From Hyphococcus luteus (GTDB taxonomy: Bacteria; Pseudomonadota; Alphaproteobacteria; Caulobacterales; Parvularculaceae): DNA of 64,000 bases. Location: the NCBI RefSeq assembly GCF_002943565.1, contig NZ_PJCH01000011.1, positions 124,001 to 188,000 on the forward strand, given 5' to 3'. A program made the position numbers and the translations under genes. A model generated the notes under the pieces. That model was not told the origin of the DNA, ran no database searches, and saw nothing but the letters and a program-made list of their open reading frames with translations. Of this stretch, positions 55,769-64,000 are shown piece after piece; position 1 is the first letter of the stretch; every line of letters begins with the position of its first letter.

Positions 55769-58521
55769 GCTTCGCCGTCTTCCCCGTCTTCTTCTTCGCC
55801 GTCCTCCTCATCCACATCCTCGATGCGGCCGACGGAGACGACTTTTTCGTCGTCGCGCGTGCGGAAGATGGTGACGCCTTGCGTATTGCGCCCGGCGATG
55901 CGGATGTCGTTCACCGGCGTGCGGATCAGCTGGCCGCGATCGGTGACGAGCATGATCTGGTCGGTGTCTTCGACGGCGAAGGCCGCAACCACGGGCCCGT
56001 TCCGGTCCGTCGTCTGAATCGCGATGATGCCTTTGCCGCCGCGCCCCGAGGTCCGGTATTCGTAAGACGAGGTGCGCTTGCCGTAGCCGTGTTCGGTGAC
56101 GGTGAGGACGAACTGCTCGTTGGCGCCGAGTTCGGCGACGCGCTCCGGGCTGATCGCCACATCCGCGACATCCGAATCTTCCGGATCTTCCGCATCGGTC
56201 TCGCCCACGGCGCGGCGCATGGCGGCGGCGTGTTTAAGATAAGCCCGCGCTTCTTCGGACGTCGTCTCCACATGGCGCAGGATCGCCATGGAGATGACGT
56301 GATTGCCCTTGTCGAGCCGGATGCCTCTGACGCCGGTCGAGGTGCGGCCGGCGAAGACGCGCACCGTATCCACAGGGAAACGAATGCACATGCCCGATGC
56401 GGAGGTCAAAAGCACGTCCTCATCCTCGCGGCAGACCTTGACGCCCACAAGCCGGTCGCCTTCGTCGAGCTTCATGGCGATCTTGCCGTTGCGGTTGATG
56501 CGCTGGAAGTCCGACAGCTTGTTGCGCCGGACATTGCCCGACTTGGTGGCGAACATGACGTGCAGCTGCTCCCAGGCGTCTTCGTCTTCGGGCAGCGGCA
56601 GGATATTCGTCACGCGCTCGTCGGGCCCGAGCGGCAGCAAGTTCACAAACGCCTTGCCGCGCGATGACGGCGCGCCTTCCGGCAGGCGCCAGAGCTTCAG
56701 CTTGTAGGCCATGCCCGTGGACGTAAAGAACAGGAGCGGCGTGTGGGTGTTGCCGACAAAAAGCTGGTTGACGAAATCCTCGTCCTTGAACTTCATGCCG
56801 GCGCGGCCCTTGCCGCCGCGTTTTTGCGCGCGATAGGTCGACAAGGGCGTGCGCTTCACATAGCCCGCATGGGTGACCGTGACGACCATGTCTTCCTGGG
56901 CGATCAGGTCTTCGTCCTCGACCTCGCCTTCGGCCTCGATAAACTCGGTCTTGCGCGGCGTCGCGAATTCATCGCGCACGGCGGAGAGTTCGTCTTTGAC
57001 GATCGTCAGCACGCGGTCGCGATTGCGCAGAATGTCGAGATAGTCGGCGATCTTTTCGGCAAGCCCGGTCAACTCGTCGCCGATCTCGTCGCGTCCCAGC
57101 GCCGTCAGGCGCTGCAGCCTGAGATCGAGGATCGCTTTCGCCTGCTCCTCCGAAAGCTTCAGCGTATTGCCGTCGCTCATGAGGTGGCGCGGATCGGCGA
57201 CCAGCAGCACCAGCGGGGCGAGGTCCTTCGCCGGCCAGTCGCGCGCCATCAACTGCTCTTTCGCGGTCGCCGGATCCGGCGCATTGCGGATCAGCGCCAC
57301 GACTTCGTCGATATTGGCGACGGCGATGGCGAGACCGACCAGGATATGCGCCCGGTCGCGGGCCTTGTTGAGTTCGAATTTCGTGCGGCGCGTGATCACT
57401 TCCTCGCGGAAGTCGATGAACGCCGTGAGCACGTCGCGCAGCGACAATTGCTGCGGCTTGCCGCCATTCAGGGCCAGCATGTTGACGCCGAAACTCGTCT
57501 GCAGTTGCGAGTGGCGGTAAAGCTGGTTCAAAACGACGTCGGGCGAGGCGTCGCGGCGCAGTTCGACGACGACGCGAATGCCCTGACGGCTCGACTCGTC
57601 GCGAATGTCGGCGATGCCTTCGATCTTTTTCTCGCGCACCAGATCGGCGATGCGCTGGACCATCATCGCCTTGTTCACCTGATAGGGAATTTCCGTGATG
57701 ATGATCCCGTAGCGGTCCTTGCGGACCTCTTCGATGGTCGCGCGCCCGCGCATGACGACAGAGCCGCGCCCGAGCAAAAGCCCCGCCTTCGAACCGGCGC
57801 GGCCGAGGATCATGCCCCCGGTGGGGAAGTCCGGACCCGGCACGATCTCGATCAGCTCTTCGTCGGAAATGCCGGGATTGTCGATCATAGCCATGGTCGC
57901 GTCGACCACTTCGCCGAGATTGTGCGGCGGAATGTTCGTCGCCATGCCGACGGCGATGCCGCCGGCGCCGTTGACCAGGAGATTGGGATAGCGCGCCGGC
58001 AGAACCGTCGGTTCTTCGCGCTCGTTCGAATAGTTCGGAATGTAGTCGACCGTGTCTTTCTCGATGTCTTCGAGAAGCGACTGCGCGACTTTTTCAAGAC
58101 GGCATTCCGTATAACGATAAGCCGCGGGCGGATCGCCGTCGATGGAGCCGAAATTGCCCTGCCCGTCGATCAGCGGCAGGCGCATGGAGAAATCCTGCGC
58201 CATGCGGACAAGCGAATCGTAGACCGCCATGTCGCCATGGGGGTGATAGCGGCCCATGACGTCCCCGACCACGGTGGCGCATTTGCGGTACGGCTTGTTA
58301 TGCAGCATGCCGTTTTCGTGCATGGTGTAGAGAATGCGCCGGTGCACGGGCTTCAACCCGTCGCGCGCGTCGGGAATCGCGCGCGAGACAATGACGCTCA
58401 TCGCATAGTCGAGATAGGACTTGCGCATCTCGTCTTCGATCGAAATGACCGAGACGCCGTCATGCTGGATCGGGGTCGGCTCGTCGGAATTATCGGGGGT
58501 TTCGCCGTTGTCTTCGGCCAC
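55765..58521 (-). CDS. gyrA: DNA gyrase subunit A
   Basis: A 918-residue subunit of the supercoiling topoisomerase. The catalytic Tyr137 lies in [14 protein letters not shown], and the C-terminal beta-pinwheel has the GyrA box region ([11 protein letters not shown]). Notably, the quinolone-contact stretch reads [18 protein letters not shown]: the position equal to E. coli Ser83 is Met98, while Asp87 is kept (Asp102). A very acidic tail (about 900-918) ends the protein. It heads the gyrA-racemase-coaD string. Confidence 0.97.
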   Translation of the reverse strand: MAEDNGETPDNSDEPTPIQHDGVSVISIEDEMRKSYLDYAMSVIVSRAIPDARDGLKPVHRRILYTMHENGMLHNKPYRKCATVVGDVMGRYHPHGDMAVYDSLVRMAQDFSMRLPLIDGQGNFGSIDGDPPAAYRYTECRLEKVAQSLLEDIEKDTVDYIPNYSNEREEPTVLPARYPNLLVNGAGGIAVGMATNIPPHNLGEVVDATMAMIDNPGISDEELIEIVPGPDFPTGGMILGRAGSKAGLLLGRGSVVMRGRATIEEVRKDRYGIIITEIPYQVNKAMMVQRIADLVREKKIEGIADIRDESSRQGIRVVVELRRDASPDVVLNQLYRHSQLQTSFGVNMLALNGGKPQQLSLRDVLTAFIDFREEVITRRTKFELNKARDRAHILVGLAIAVANIDEVVALIRNAPDPATAKEQLMARDWPAKDLAPLVLLVADPRHLMSDGNTLKLSEEQAKAILDLRLQRLTALGRDEIGDELTGLAEKIADYLDILRNRDRVLTIVKDELSAVRDEFATPRKTEFIEAEGEVEDEDLIAQEDMVVTVTHAGYVKRTPLSTYRAQKRGGKGRAGMKFKDEDFVNQLFVGNTHTPLLFFTSTGMAYKLKLWRLPEGAPSSRGKAFVNLLPLGPDERVTNILPLPEDEDAWEQLHVMFATKSGNVRRNKLSDFQRINRNGKIAMKLDEGDRLVGVKVCREDEDVLLTSASGMCIRFPVDTVRVFAGRTSTGVRGIRLDKGNHVISMAILRHVETTSEEARAYLKHAAAMRRAVGETDAEDPEDSDVADVAISPERVAELGANEQFVLTVTEHGYGKRTSSYEYRTSGRGGKGIIAIQTTDRNGPVVAAFAVEDTDQIMLVTDRGQLIRTPVNDIRIAGRNTQGVTIFRTRDDEKVVSVGRIEDVDEEDGEEEDGEDGEA

Positions 58522-58635
58522 GGAATCTATCCTTTGGAATCAGTCGGAAAAGAAGGGTTTGGCATAGCATCCGCGCCCCGCCAAGGCCATGGTTTTGCGA
58601 CATTTATGTGAAAAATCGGCCTCTGCGCAGCGACC

Positions 58636-58641
58636 TATAAT
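58636..58641 (+). promoter_or_regulatory. TATAAT -10 box upstream of the beta-solenoid gene
   Basis: A perfect -10 hexamer lies 59 bases before the ATG at 58701; no convincing -35 is seen at 16-18 bases upstream. A GGGGGG run seven bases before the ATG may serve as ribosome binding site. Confidence 0.4.
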
Positions 58642-58700
58642 TTTCCGTCACAAACCCCGTTTAGGAGGACTGTTTTTGTCACTTTTCGGGGGGTTTTCTC

Positions 58701-60125
58701 ATGTTCCGATCCGCGCTTTTCGTTTCAACCGCCTTGGCCGCGCTGGGATTTTCCACATCCGCGGCCTTCGCCGACTGCACGCCGGACAGCCCGGGCGGCG
58801 GCGACACGGTGACTTGCGCGAGCGACGACGCGGACGGGCTTGAAGACGGCAGCGACAATGTCACGGTCAATATCAATGCCGGCGTCACTGTCTCCAATCC
58901 CGGCGGCGACGCCATCAAGCTCAAGGGCGACGCCAATATCATCAATAATGACGGCGCCCTCGACGGCGACGATGAAGGCGTCCAGATCGAGGGCGCGAAC
59001 AGCGAAGTCCGCAACAACAGCGGCGCCTCCATCGCGGGCGGCGACCGCGGCGTCCAGATCGAAGGCGACGGCACGATCCTGACCAACGCCGCAGGCGCGA
59101 CGATCACCGGCGGCGACCGCGGCGTCGAAGCCGAAGATGCGGACAATGTCGAAATCTACAATTCCGGCCTGATCGAGGGCGAAGACAAGGACGGCGTGCG
59201 CGCCGGCTCCGGCGCAATCATCCAGAACAACGCCGGCGCGACGATCCTCGCCGGCGATGACGGCGTCCAGATCGCCGGCGACGGCGCGACAATCACCAAT
59301 AACGGAACCATCTCGGCGCTTGTGGATCAGGGATCGGGCGGCTCCAGCGAAGGGATCACCGGCGATGACGACATCACGCTGATCAACCATGGCACGCTGG
59401 AAGCCGATGACGACGCATTCCAGACCCAGCTCAACGCGAACGTCACCAATACGGGAACGATCCGCTCCATCAACAATGACGGGATCGACATCGATACCGG
59501 CGCCATCGTCAATTCCGGAACCATCATCGCCGAAGGCGTCGAGGACGGCGTCGATTACGATGCAGGCGTCGATCCCATATCCATCTCCACCATCGACAAC
59601 CAGGCGGGCGGCGTCGTCGGCGTCAATGTGGACGCGGGCAACGATGCGCGCCAGTTCGTCACCAATGCCGGAACCATCACCGGCACGGGCGGCACGGCGC
59701 TGTTCCTCGAAGAAGGCGAAGACAGCCTGACCATGCTCGGAACCGGCGTCATCAACGGCGTCGCCGATCTCGGCGAGGACGACGACCTCCTGACCGTCAT
59801 GGGCCCGCAACTGGCGGCGGTCGGCGGCGGAAACCTGTTCGACGGCGGAGCGGATATCGACACCATCGCTTTCGACGAGATCGCGTCGGACGATCTCATT
59901 TCACTGACCGTCGCGTCCCTCGCCTCGACCCTGACCTTCCGCAATTCGGACGATACGGTCAGCACGCTGCTCTTCGCGAATTTCGAGTATTTCAGCCTGA
60001 CGGACGGGATTTTCAGCGTTGAGGAGTTCGCCTCGGCCGTGCCGGTCCCGGCGGCGGGCTTCCTGTTCGCGGGCGGGCTCGGCCTGTTCGGCTTCCTGCG
60101 CCGGCGGGCCCGTCCCAAAGTCTGA
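58701..60125 (+). CDS. Exported beta-solenoid repeat protein with VPLPA-CTERM-like sorting tail
   Basis: A 474-residue exported protein. Signal peptide about 1-24 (ALAALGFSTSAAFA). Residues about 45-330 are many short repeats of the type NNxGTIxxGDxGVxIxGDG, rich in Asp, Asn and Gly, as expected of a beta-solenoid surface protein. The C-terminus has VPVPAAGFLFAGG, a hydrophobic helix and RRRARPK, the tripartite layout of VPLPA/PEP-CTERM tails that exosortases cut. No exosortase gene is in the window. Composition (pI very low) is in line with a surface or matrix protein. Function unknown. Confidence 0.82.
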   Translation: MFRSALFVSTALAALGFSTSAAFADCTPDSPGGGDTVTCASDDADGLEDGSDNVTVNINAGVTVSNPGGDAIKLKGDANIINNDGALDGDDEGVQIEGANSEVRNNSGASIAGGDRGVQIEGDGTILTNAAGATITGGDRGVEAEDADNVEIYNSGLIEGEDKDGVRAGSGAIIQNNAGATILAGDDGVQIAGDGATITNNGTISALVDQGSGGSSEGITGDDDITLINHGTLEADDDAFQTQLNANVTNTGTIRSINNDGIDIDTGAIVNSGTIIAEGVEDGVDYDAGVDPISISTIDNQAGGVVGVNVDAGNDARQFVTNAGTITGTGGTALFLEEGEDSLTMLGTGVINGVADLGEDDDLLTVMGPQLAAVGGGNLFDGGADIDTIAFDEIASDDLISLTVASLASTLTFRNSDDTVSTLLFANFEYFSLTDGIFSVEEFASAVPVPAAGFLFAGGLGLFGFLRRRARPKV

Positions 60126-60186
60126 TCGGGGCCCGTTCGAGAAACGGTCCGCGTCTGCGTCAAGATGCGGCTGCAACGAGTTTATT

Positions 60187-60228
60187 CCTAGGCGTGTCTG
60201 CTATAGTGTCATCAGCAGAAAGCCTAGG
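60187..60228 (+). promoter_or_regulatory. Nested dyad spanning the sodC promoter/leader
   Basis: Two sets of arms nest: CCTAGGC (60187-60193) with GCCTAGG (60222-60228), and TCTGCT (60197-60202) with AGCAGA (60214-60219). The centre holds a TATAGT (-10-like, 60202-60207). The outer right arm touches the AGGAG ribosome site (60226-60230). It could be a DNA operator around the -10 or, if transcription starts further upstream, an RNA hairpin that masks the ribosome site. Confidence 0.5.
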
Positions 60229-60236
60229 AGCACCTC

Positions 60237-60836
60237 ATGACCTCGGCATCAAAAATTGCAGGAATATCAGCAGCTTCGGCTATAATCCTCGCTGCTTGCG
60301 GAAATCCGGGCGAGACCGGATCGGCCCAGGCCGCAGAAACCGACCCGGAAAAAGCCGCTGTTTCACTCGCCGGCTGGGGCGACGCTTCGGCCGCGTTCGT
60401 CAATACGGACGGCGAAAAGGCCGGCGACGTCGCTTTCAAGCAAACGCCTCATAGCGGCGTTCTCGTCCGGGTGTCGCTTTCCGGCCTCTCCGAAGGCTGG
60501 CACGGCGTTCACCTGCACCAAGTCGGCGATTGCAGCGATGGCGCCGAAGGCTTCAAGGCCTCGGGAAGCCATATCGATCCGGAAGACAAAGCGCACGGCC
60601 TTTTGAATCCCGACGGGCCCGAAGCGGCCGACATGCCGAACATCTATGCGGGCGCGGACGGCCTCGCCGTCGCGTCCATTCTCAATCCAATGGTTTCGAT
60701 GGATTCCGGCGGGCCGCTTGCCGACGAAGACGGCTTTGCAGTCATCGTGCATGCGAATCCGGACGATCACATGGCGCAGCCGATCGGCGGCGCCGGGTCG
60801 AGGGTCGCCTGCGCGGCGGTCGCGCTCGGGGAATAA
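60237..60836 (+). CDS. sodC: Cu/Zn superoxide dismutase, lipoprotein form
   Basis: A 199-residue SodC with lipobox LAAC (Cys21), so it should sit in the envelope as a lipoprotein rather than free in the periplasm. Metal ligands are visible: GVHLHQVGDC (two His), SGSHIDPEDKAHG (two His) and VIVHANPDDH. The usual DLPN reads DMPN, and the active-site Arg is in AGSRVACAAVAL. AGGAG precedes the ATG by six bases. A Tat-exported Kelch protein gene follows by 34 bases. Confidence 0.93.
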   Translation: MTSASKIAGISAASAIILAACGNPGETGSAQAAETDPEKAAVSLAGWGDASAAFVNTDGEKAGDVAFKQTPHSGVLVRVSLSGLSEGWHGVHLHQVGDCSDGAEGFKASGSHIDPEDKAHGLLNPDGPEAADMPNIYAGADGLAVASILNPMVSMDSGGPLADEDGFAVIVHANPDDHMAQPIGGAGSRVACAAVALGE

Positions 60837-60870
60837 AACAGGTTTCGTGGCGTAAGGGGGGAACCAAAAA

Positions 60871-61932
60871 ATGAGAAACATCGACAGGCGCGCGGTGCTG
60901 GCGGGCGGAACGGCGCTCGGCGCCGGCGCGTTTTTGCCGGCCCGCGCTTTCGCGGATGGCGGGCCCATGGGCGCCTGGACGCCGCTCGCCCACATGCCGT
61001 TTCCGGTGCAGGAGATTTATCCCGCGCCCTTCCGCAAGTCCTCCGATCCCGGCACGTCGTTGAAACCGAAACCCCTCGACCTTCTTGTCAACGCCGGCGG
61101 CCTGACGCCCGACGGCGCGTTCAACGTTACGCCGAAAGTCACGTTTTACGATCCGGCTTATGACGCCTGGGGGTTCGCGACCTTCCTGCCCGAGCCGCGC
61201 CATCATCTCGCGCTCGTCAATAATAACGGCTTTCTTTACGGCGTCGGCGGCTTCGCCCGGGACCGTAATGGCGGCTGGCAGATGCGCGCGAACAACTGGC
61301 GGCTGACCGAGCTTGACGGCGACTGGAAAGAGATGGCGCCCCTGCCCCATCCGCAAGCGGAAAGCGTGACGCAATCCCTGAACGGCTTCATTCACATGGC
61401 GGGCGGACGCGCGCCGGCGGGCAGCCACAACACCGAATGGGCCGATCATATCGATACGGACGAGCACTGGTATTACGACCCGCGCGATAATCGCTGGCGG
61501 TCTCTCGCGCCCATGCTGACGCCGCGCAACTCCGCCGCCGGCGCCGTCGTCAACGGCGTGCTCTATGTCATCGGCGGACGCACCGTGAGCGACGGCAATC
61601 TGAACGCCGTCGAAGTCTACGATCCGCTTTCCGACCGCTGGGAACAGGCGCGGCCCATGCCGAAGCGCCAGGGAGGGCTCGCGGCGGCGGTCTTGAACGG
61701 CAAGATTTATGTGTTCGGCGGCGAATATTTCGACCCGCGTCCCGGCGGCGTTTTCGCGGAAAGCTGGGAATATGATCCCGACAAGGACGAATGGCGCGCC
61801 GTCGCGGCGATGCCGCATCCGCGTCACGGTCTTGGCGCGGTGAAACTCGGCGAAGCGATCTATGTTCTCGGCGGCGCCGCGAAACCGAGCGGCGAAGAAA
61901 CCAGCGCCGCCCTCGACAAGTTCGAGATTTAG
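60871..61932 (+). CDS. Tat-exported Kelch-repeat protein
   Basis: A 353-residue beta-propeller protein. The N-terminus MRNIDRRAVLAGGTALGAGAF has a twin-Arg export signal. Kelch repeats with Gly-Gly pairs and spaced Tyr/Trp (YGVGGFARD; YVIGGRTVSDG...YDPLSDRWEQARPMP; YVFGGEYFDP; YVLGGAAK) fill about 70-345. The Tat route suggests folding, perhaps with a bound cofactor or metal, before export. Substrate or ligand unknown. It lies between sodC and a membrane-anchored hypothetical gene, with 34- and 30-base gaps, likely one operon. Confidence 0.85.
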   Translation: MRNIDRRAVLAGGTALGAGAFLPARAFADGGPMGAWTPLAHMPFPVQEIYPAPFRKSSDPGTSLKPKPLDLLVNAGGLTPDGAFNVTPKVTFYDPAYDAWGFATFLPEPRHHLALVNNNGFLYGVGGFARDRNGGWQMRANNWRLTELDGDWKEMAPLPHPQAESVTQSLNGFIHMAGGRAPAGSHNTEWADHIDTDEHWYYDPRDNRWRSLAPMLTPRNSAAGAVVNGVLYVIGGRTVSDGNLNAVEVYDPLSDRWEQARPMPKRQGGLAAAVLNGKIYVFGGEYFDPRPGGVFAESWEYDPDKDEWRAVAAMPHPRHGLGAVKLGEAIYVLGGAAKPSGEETSAALDKFEI

Positions 61933-61962
61933 GCGGCCGTCCAAATAGGGAAGGAGTTCCTC

Positions 61963-63078
61963 ATGCGCTCGGTCGTCCTTCTCTTCATTGCCTTCTTCGT
62001 CGCGCTTATCTTCGGCTTTTTGCCAAGACCGCTGATCACGCCGGACTGGCGCGCGCCCTATGAAAAAGCGCTCGCCGCTGAGAATTGCGAGGCCCTCCGC
62101 CGGGCGTTTGGCATTCAAAGGATCACGGACAATCTGCCTGGGTGGATTGAAATACAACTCACATTAGAGCGAAAGGAACTATGCGGCGCAAAACGAAACC
62201 CTGATACGGGTTATGAGTTAAACGAAATAGATTTATATGGATCCTCAAATTTCTTTCAGCGCGCGCGCGCAAGTTCATATCTGTGGCCGCGCATTGAACT
62301 TTTGCTGAAAAAAGAGCCGCATACAGAAAACCCTATAATAAAAGCATCGATGAAACGCGCCAGATCCGTCCGGCTTCGATGCCGCGGGCATATGTGGCCG
62401 GCGCTTTCCTATCCGGATTACCGCCTCATGGCCTATGCGCTCGATCATGACGACTTGAGCCTGGACGAGATTAACCAGATCGCCATGGACCAAACGACAG
62501 CTTGCGCCTCCATGCTGTTGGGCGAATCCGTGCTCATGCTCAATGCATCGAAAACCGCTGAAGATTACGCAGTCGCCTTGTCTCACGGCGCCAGCTTCGC
62601 CCGTTTAGCCTATGCGGCGCCTGAAATGTTTAGCGAGATGATACGCATCACAAATGCGCTTCCCGACACAATCAAAGAGGACAATGATTTCAGCGTCGGC
62701 TTTATTCTCGAATACAGCCTCACACGGGATTTTTTACAAGCCGAGATCGGATGCAAGACTGCGTATGAAAACACCCTCGCCGGCGCGATCGCATGCGCCA
62801 ATGTCGCTGCTGAAAAAATCGGGGAACGGCCGCTAACAGCGGCTTACGCCTATTATTACGCGCTCAGAGCGAAGCGCCTTGGATGGGAAGATGTCGCCAA
62901 TGCAGAGAAAGCGGCGCAAGGCGTGCTCACGCCTGACTGCCTCGCCGCCATCGCGACGCTCGAAGAAGCTCATACCCGTGAAAGCCTGGATCACCGGCAG
63001 TATCTGACCCTAAATCAGCCCTATGAGCTGAGAAGGCTCCCTGCCTGTGACAATCTTCAGCCCGATTCGCCGGATTGA
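61963..63078 (+). CDS. Hypothetical protein with N-terminal membrane anchor
   Basis: A 371-residue protein I cannot assign. Residues about 2-24 (SVVLLFIAFFVALIFGF) form a signal anchor, and the rest is mostly helical with eight or more Cys, perhaps paired outside the cytosol. A faint Sel1/TPR-like helical rhythm is seen at about 150-340. GGAAGGAG lies six bases before the ATG. Base composition from about 62,100 on is visibly more AT-rich than the flanks, with codons such as TTA and ATA that are rare elsewhere in the window, so horizontal origin is possible. Confidence 0.72.
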   Translation: MRSVVLLFIAFFVALIFGFLPRPLITPDWRAPYEKALAAENCEALRRAFGIQRITDNLPGWIEIQLTLERKELCGAKRNPDTGYELNEIDLYGSSNFFQRARASSYLWPRIELLLKKEPHTENPIIKASMKRARSVRLRCRGHMWPALSYPDYRLMAYALDHDDLSLDEINQIAMDQTTACASMLLGESVLMLNASKTAEDYAVALSHGASFARLAYAAPEMFSEMIRITNALPDTIKEDNDFSVGFILEYSLTRDFLQAEIGCKTAYENTLAGAIACANVAAEKIGERPLTAAYAYYYALRAKRLGWEDVANAEKAAQGVLTPDCLAAIATLEEAHTRESLDHRQYLTLNQPYELRRLPACDNLQPDSPD

Positions 63079-63445
63079 TAACGCCGCAGCGGCGCACGCA
63101 ACCGTCATGTTGGCTTTGAGCGGTTAACCTCTCCCGCAGGACGCGTAAAACCGCTTCTCCTCCCATGCTTGCTGGCTTTTCTCAGGAGAAAGTCAAGATA
63201 TAGAACATGGTAGTTAACTGCGCCCGCCTGCGCCGCGCGGATTGCTGATTGCTGATTGCTGAAAAAGCAAAGACCCGCCCGCAGCGCGGAAGCGTAAATA
63301 GGGAAGGCATGTTCCAGCAGGCTCTCGACATGCCGCCGGTTCCGGACACCAACCGCTACATCGCTTTCGCCCTGCCAAAGGAAGACATCGAATAAGCGAT
63401 CAAACTTCAGGGCCGGGCGTTTGCCCGGTCTGACCGCGAGACGGA
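63079..63445. other. 367-base gap with a small gene remnant and short repeats
   Basis: At 63309-63395 (+) a 28-codon frame after AGGGAAGG reads MFQQALDMPPVPDTNRYIAF and ends LPKEDIE; it looks like the C-terminus of a lost gene. Three tandem ATTGCTG units lie at about 63240-63261, and a CCGGGC/GCCCGG hairpin at 63413-63428 may end the minus-strand gene that follows. No intact gene is supported. Confidence 0.4.
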
Positions 63446-63904
63446 TCACCGGCTCATGGCGATGATCAGCCCCATGCCGGCGCCGGCGATGAGGACGGCC
63501 GACGGCACAAGCAGGATTTGCAGCATCGCTTCGCGTCCTGAAACGACGCCGGTCCAGGTTTCGAACGGTTCTTTCAGGAACGCCGCAAAAGATTTTTCCT
63601 GAACCGGGTCCACGCGCCCGCCGACGCGGCTCAACATGAAAGGCGTTCCCATATAAGCGGCGAGATAAACGGCGCTGATCGCCACCATGAACAGCGCTTC
63701 TTTGTCGCCCGCAAAAGTCAGCCAGAAAACCGCGAGCAGCGCCGCATAGATCAGCGCGAGCGCCTTGAAGACGCCGCCGTGAAGGCTCGTATTCGCCTGT
63801 TCTATTTTGACAAGGGTTAAGGCCGGCGCGGCCCGCTCTTTTAGCGCCGACTCGATTTCAGCCTCTAAAATCTGCGTTTCCATCACTTCCGCCGGATATC
63901 CCAT
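63446..63904 (-). CDS. Small membrane protein of unknown function
   Basis: From the ATG at 63904, a 152-residue protein with a cytosolic helical start (METQILEAEIESALKERAAPALTLVKIEQAN) and three predicted membrane helices (about 45-63, 70-90, 125-147). The N-terminal part recalls small membrane proteins encoded beside PadR- or ArsR-type regulators, but that is only a resemblance. AAAAGGA lies eight bases upstream of the chosen start; upstream in-frame ATGs reach 63937 and would run into the operator-like repeat. Confidence 0.65.
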   Translation of the reverse strand: MGYPAEVMETQILEAEIESALKERAAPALTLVKIEQANTSLHGGVFKALALIYAALLAVFWLTFAGDKEALFMVAISAVYLAAYMGTPFMLSRVGGRVDPVQEKSFAAFLKEPFETWTGVVSGREAMLQILLVPSAVLIAGAGMGLIIAMSR

Positions 63905-63920
63905 GACCGTCATCCTTTTC

Positions 63921-63988
63921 ATGTATATAAGATACATCTTTTATATTGCATTCCCGGCCGATATCCAATATATAAGATACATCTTTTA
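63921..63988. repeat. Two 20-bp direct repeats with dyad symmetry between divergent genes (probable operators)
   Basis: The same 20 bases occur at 63924-63943 and 63969-63988, 45 bases apart. The first copy is part of an inverted repeat, ATGTAT-N5-ATACAT (63921-63937). Spacing of about four helical turns and position between two divergent starts suggest a regulator site. The ATGT...ACAT shape recalls PadR-family operators. Confidence 0.7.
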
Positions 63989-63997
63989 GGAGCGACC

Positions 63998-64000
63998 ATG
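63998..64000 (+). CDS. Start codon of a divergent gene cut by the window edge
   Basis: The last three bases are an ATG preceded by AGGAG with five bases of spacing and by the second 20-bp repeat. Nothing of the product can be read; a regulator that binds the repeats is a reasonable guess. Confidence 0.5.

Noticed and set aside
56743-58611. 622-codon plus-strand open frame
   Set aside because: It is opposite gyrA, with shadow-type composition.
63105-63449. 114-codon minus-strand frame
   Set aside because: No family, no ribosome site, and it runs across tandem repeats and the opposite-strand remnant.

Overview
The window is about 64 kb of GC-rich DNA (roughly 60-63% by eye). Gene families and short-overlap operon style point to a free-living, respiring alphaproteobacterium. 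Pointers are the order DUF2948-murA next to hisD, the petABC bc1 operon, aerobic hemF, an exosortase-type sorting signal, a complete type II secretion system (T2SS) and a large TonB receptor. A marine Caulobacterales/Hyphomonadales/Parvularculales-like lineage is my best guess; genus cannot be read from this sequence. No rRNA, CRISPR array, phage or intact insertion sequence was seen. One tRNA (Thr-GGT) is present.

Layout. 0-9 kb: hisD (cut off), DUF2948, murA, a thioesterase, an exported PhoX-like protein, tRNA-Thr, a TrpR-family regulator overlapping hisG behind a perfect palindromic operator, and a hybrid sensor kinase. 9-15.5 kb: rplY-pth-ychF, a PilZ-like protein, mtnP, and a membrane protein/SDR-DoxX pair. 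15.5-20.4 kb: cytochrome bc1 (petABC), trmL, a host-attachment-family protein, hemF. 20.4-26.4 kb: a compact peptide-uptake operon in which the solute-binding protein is fused to the first permease and the two ATPases are fused, followed by a P1-family aminopeptidase. 26.5-29.9 kb: an O-antigen-ligase-like protein, a CDF metal exporter and a divergent ZIP transporter sharing an AT-rich, Zur-like control region.

29.9-47.3 kb, all on the minus strand: gspC-D-E-F-G-H-I-J-K-L-M-N plus a small terminal lipoprotein, preceded upstream by a TonB-dependent receptor and an internally duplicated, Gly-rich-tethered lipoprotein. The lipoprotein promoter carries four 11-bp-phased repeats of the TGTCA type, which is the architecture of two tandem PhoB (Pho) boxes. 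The prepilin peptidase gspO diverges from it. I read this as a possible phosphate-starvation-controlled surface nutrient-capture pair placed beside its likely secretion machine, and consider it the most interesting locus here.

47.6-64 kb: gspO, enoyl-CoA hydratase, succinate-semialdehyde dehydrogenase, a repeat-filled intergenic region, a GT4 glycosyltransferase, two cyclophilins, coaD, an Asp/Glu racemase, gyrA (with Met at the quinolone-contact position), an exported beta-solenoid protein with a VPLPA-CTERM-like tail, and a sodC-Kelch-hypothetical operon. The window ends with a membrane protein and a divergent start codon separated by 20-bp direct repeats.
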